Below are positions 60,601 through 64,000 of a DNA stretch of 64,000 nucleotides, one piece after another. Both the position numbers and the translations under genes were made by a program. Source of the DNA: Hsuehochloa calcarea (lineage: Eukaryota; Streptophyta; Magnoliopsida; Poales; Poaceae); the NCBI GenBank assembly GCA_036346395.1, contig CM070603.1:29049045-29113044 (forward strand), in the 5' to 3' direction. The stretch's first letter is position 1. Each line of letters starts with the position of its first letter. The notes under the pieces are model-generated. The model searched no databases and was not told the DNA's origin. It was given only the letters and a program-made list of their open reading frames with translations.

Positions 60601-62680
60601 TCCCAAAAGGTCCGTTTTTAATTTTAAAATTTGATGGTTACCCAAAGGGAAAAACTTAAATTCAAGGGAAAAAGGTAAATGAAAAAAAAAGGGGAGCCCA
60701 GTCCAACTCTCAAATTTTGAAGGAAAAGGAATAATGCTTAAAACCAAAGAGAAAAAAGAAAATTGGGGAAAAAATAAGATTTCATTAAAATTTAACCCCT
60801 TTTAAACCAAAAAACGAAAGAGGGGGCTAAAAAATTCCCAAAAAATTTTTTGAAAAAAAACCAAAATCGCTTTGAACCCCAAAAAGGTTAAATCCAAATT
60901 TTTTAAAAATTTAAAACCCCAAAATGAGAGGACCATTTCCCCCCCTTTCAGCCTTTAAATTAAATTGGCCCAAAACGGGTGGGTGGGGGAACTTGCCAAA
61001 ACCCCTTTGGCCGGAAGGGGGGTAAACCTTTTTAAACCCTTTCTTTCAAACAAAAAAAAAAAGTTTAAATCCAAGAACTTTTAAAATTTAAATCCCCCAA
61101 AATAAGAACCAAAAAGGGGTTCCCCCTTTAAAACCCATTTAAAAGGTTCCAAAGGTGAACCCAGGGTTTAAAAATCCCTTTTTAAACCCTTTTAATAAGA
61201 CTAAATTTACCCAACCAAGCCCAAAAAAAATTTCCAAAACCAATTTTTTAAAACAAAGGGACCCAAAATTTCCTTTTGGAAAGAACCTCAAAAAAATTTT
61301 AAAACAAAAATCAAAAGTTTTTCCCAGATGTTCAAAGTTTAAAAAAATAAGAAACTTTCCCAAAGACCAACAAATTTTCCCAAAAAATTTTTTCCCAAAA
61401 AAAAAAATTTTTTTAAAAAAAATTTTGGGTTTTTTCCCAAATTTAAAAACCCCGGGTTTTCAAAAACCTAAACCCCCAAAACCCCTCTTTAACAGGGTGG
61501 GCCAAAAAAGGAAAGGGGTTCCCCTTTTAAAAGGGGGAAATCCCTCCCCAAAGGGTCCCCAAATCACCCTACCATGGGCAACCCGGTGAACCCCTTTCCC
61601 TTTTCCCCTCCGCGTGGATAAAACCCCAAAACCCCCTCCCCAACCCCCCGGGAAAAGAACCCGTCCAAAACCAAATTTCCCAACAAATCCCCTAGGAGAT
61701 TTTCCCAACCCAAAAACAAAAAATGTTTAAAATTCAAATTGGGACCCTCAGTTTAAAATGGCCCATTAAAAGGTTTCAAAACCCCAAAAAATTGAAAAAA
61801 TAAAGTTTCCCCAAATTTTCCAAAGAAAAATTTAATTCCAAAAAGGCCCAAAAGGCCCATTCCCAAAAACCAAAAGGGATTTCAAAAAAATTTTAGCCCA
61901 AAAATTTGTGGGAAACCGAAACCCCACCCTTTTGGGTAAAACCCCCCGGTCAATTCACGGGTTTACCCCACCCTTGAAACCCAAAAACAGACCACAAGAC
62001 CTTGTTTCCCCAAAACCCAAAACCCACAACAAAGGAAATTGGACTACCGGGGCGGCCCATAAAACCCCGGGGAACCCAAACCGAAAAGGGCATTTCCCCA
62101 AAAAGGCACCAAAAAGGGGTTAATTCCCTTTGGCTAAAAAAGGGGTTCCAAAATTTAAACCAAGAAGAAAAAAAAAAATAAAAGGAAAGGTCCAAATTCC
62201 CAAAAATAACTGAAAATTTTTGAGCCCCAAAAAAAGGCCTAAACCTGCCGACCTTAAAAAAAACCAATTTTCCAAAAAAGCACAAATTTTATAAAAAAAT
62301 TATCAAACGCTGTTTAAATTCACTAATAAAAAGAAAAAAACAAACAAGAAAATAGGTAAACAAGCCTTAAATTTTCCCAAACAAACCCCCCGAAAAGAAA
62401 AAACCCAATTTTTAAACCCAAACAAAAAGGGTAAAGATCTTAAGCTAAAACCCCCAAACGGGAAAAGGTCCCCAAACCCCCAAAAAACCCCCAAATTTCA
62501 ACCCTTTAAATTTCCTCCCCTCTCCAAAAAAGAAAAGATAACCCCCAAAAAAAGGACGGGCCTTCTCCCTTTTTTAAAAAGGGGTTTTAAAGGGAAACCC
62601 TAAAAGGAAAACAAATGGGAAAAACCCCTTAAATCTTAAGGGACCCCCGTCAACACCCGGGTTTTTTCCCAAATCTCTTC
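57655..62680. other. Second unreliable low-quality block, homopolymer-run sequence
   Basis: Five kilobases made mostly of A, T and C runs (AAAATTTT, CCCAAAA, GGGTTT), with very few isolated single bases, starting abruptly after 57650 and ending at about 62680, where normal sequence resumes. Both strands show overlapping open frames with Lys/Phe/Asn/Pro-rich translations and no domain. No genes are annotated here. Confidence 0.85.
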
Positions 62681-62892
62681 CCGACCAGCGCGTCGCTCCC
62701 CAACGGATGTCTCTTCTTGGGATAACTGCCACCGCTTCATCAACTATTTAAAGAGGGTCATGGAAGGATGGAAGGAGACAGAGGACACGGGGTACAGCAT
62801 AGACAGCACAAGCAGAAGACATCAAGCAAGATATAGCAAAGTGTTGTGTTTTTAGATACTCCCAGTGTTTGTAATTGTGAGTTCATAGCAAT

Positions 62893-64000
62893 CACTACAC
62901 CATGGCATATTATTAAGGGCAATGAAACTGCAGCAAAAAAGTGCTGTGTGCGGCAACTTATCTGCCGGCAATACCTTTTCCCGGCACTTGGTGCTGCACA
63001 GTAAAATCTTTGCGGAAAACATTTCGGCGGATATTTGTATTCGGCAGATTAACGCCTAGAAAAATTATTTTTGCCGGCAGATATTTGTATTCCCGGCAGT
63101 TAGGTTTTCCCCGGCAGTTGGAGTTTCTCCGGCAGTTATACTTATTGCCGGCAGTTAACAAGCCCTTAATTGTCTGTTTTCCCGAACAGTTGTGCGCCTA
63201 GAAAAGCCTGGTTTTCCCGCGATTGGAGTTTCTCGTGATTATACTTATTGCGGCGATTAACCCGCCCTTAATTGTATGTTTTCCCGAACAGTTATGTGCC
63301 CTAGATAAGCTGGTTTTCCCCGGCAGTTGGAGTTTCTCCGGCAGTTATACTTATTGCCGGCAGTTAACCCGCCCTTAATTGTCTATTTTCCCGAACAGTT
63401 ATGCGCCCTAGATAAGCTGGTTTTCCCCGGCAATTGAAGTTTTCCCGGCAGTTAGTGTTTCGCCGGCAATTACCTGCCCTCGGTTGTCTATTTTCCCAAC
63501 AATTTGCACCATTCAATCCGAATTTAGAAAATAGAAAACATACAATTTTGTCAATTGTACCACTTAGAAAATGTCATATGAACAATCTAATAAAAGTACA
63601 TCACATAGATGAAATTCAAATGATGCAAAATATATAAACCTAAAATTTGAAATTACTGATAAGCACAACAGTACATCTGCCACCATACACATGCAATTTC
63701 AGAATTCTGAGCATTCTAATATAGGCATAGTCTTCTTGGCATTTACAAAACATCTATACAAAAGAAGTTGACAATACTAGTCCATCCTTAACACATGTAA
63801 ATACTATAACCCCTTGTACCACAGTACTAGTCTATCCTTAGCATATACAAAACATCTACGCAAAAGAAGTCGACAATGAAGATGTCCACATAATGAAATC
63901 ACCACGCTATCATCATTTGCAAAATAAGGACGATCACTCCATCGACAAACAACAACTTCAACAACCCTTATGTTTTGTACACGAAAAGAAATTCGATAAG
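62893..64000 (+). mobile_element. CACTA (En/Spm) transposon terminus, continues past the window
   Basis: Begins CACTACACCA at 62893, the CACTA-superfamily terminal motif, preceded by a possible 3-bp duplication AAT (62890-62892). Within 80 bp it enters an array of GCCGGCA and CCGGCAGTT motifs, the expected subterminal transposase-binding repeats. No transposase is visible and the other end is outside the window. A short segment near 63738 (ACAAAACATCTATACAAAAG) recurs near 63840. Confidence 0.75.
62990..63480 (+). repeat. CCGGCAGTT subterminal repeat array
   Basis: About three and a half units of roughly 120 bp. Each has a TTTTCCCCGGCAGTTGGAGTT segment type, then CTCCGGCAGTTATACTTATT, GCCGGCAGTTAA, and a TTAATTGTCTGTTTTCCCG spacer with a CGAACAGTTATGCGCC-like tail. 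In the second unit the cores have decayed (GCGATT in place of GGCAGTT). Confidence 0.75.

Overview
The window is nuclear DNA from a grass (Poaceae). Genes have GT-AG introns and GC-rich first exons, two of them encode plant-specific families (a DYW-class PPR protein and a plant COM1/SAE2 homologue), and the rest is dominated by Ty3/gypsy, Ty1/copia, CACTA and hAT-like transposons typical of cereals. The exact species cannot be told from the sequence; a panicoid or oryzoid cereal is a reasonable guess.

Layout. 1-16823 (minus strand) holds a tandem pair of GH127 (DUF1680, beta-L-arabinofuranosidase-like) genes. Copy A (8618 down to the left edge) has 12 visible exons whose splice phases all agree and no lesion was found; its 4.5-kb first intron carries two DNA-transposon-like insertions. 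Copy B (16823-9602) has the same exon plan but is dead: a 3011-bp solo LTR sits inside coding exon 11 with a perfect 5-bp target duplication, and there are a nonsense codon, a 65-bp deletion and several small frameshifts. 16824-19150 is intergenic and ends in the 5' end of an LTR retrotransposon. 19150-23650 and 57655-62680 are not credible genomic sequence: nearly every base lies in a homopolymer run, and overlapping open frames appear on both strands, as in untrimmed low-quality base calls. 23660-24712 is a degenerate plant-mobile-domain (PMD) gene on the minus strand, followed by an AT-rich quasi-periodic block, a GC-palindrome tandem repeat, and the PBS and LTR of a minus-strand retroelement.

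30174-35348 is a complete but decayed Ty3/gypsy chromovirus-type element (TSD CAAAG), inserted about 30 bp beyond the stop codon of a DYW-class PPR gene (35382-37889, minus). That gene lies head to head, 558 bp apart, with a two-exon COM1/SAE2/CtIP homologue (38448-40255, plus). 41611-54886 is a large minus-strand Ty1/copia element of SIRE/Maximus type with about 1.95-kb LTRs; its pol region is split by a solo LTR of the same family (TSD CTTGC). 54887-57640 shows no recognisable gene. 62893 to the right edge is the terminus of a CACTA (En/Spm) transposon with GCCGGCA-rich subterminal repeats.

The cellular genes have separate roles: cell-wall or glycoprotein arabinose trimming (GH127), organellar RNA editing (PPR-DYW), and meiotic double-strand-break processing (COM1). 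I see no operon-like or defence-like system. The most informative content is the transposon history: exact insertion sites, nesting and gene death. No convincing undescribed system was found.
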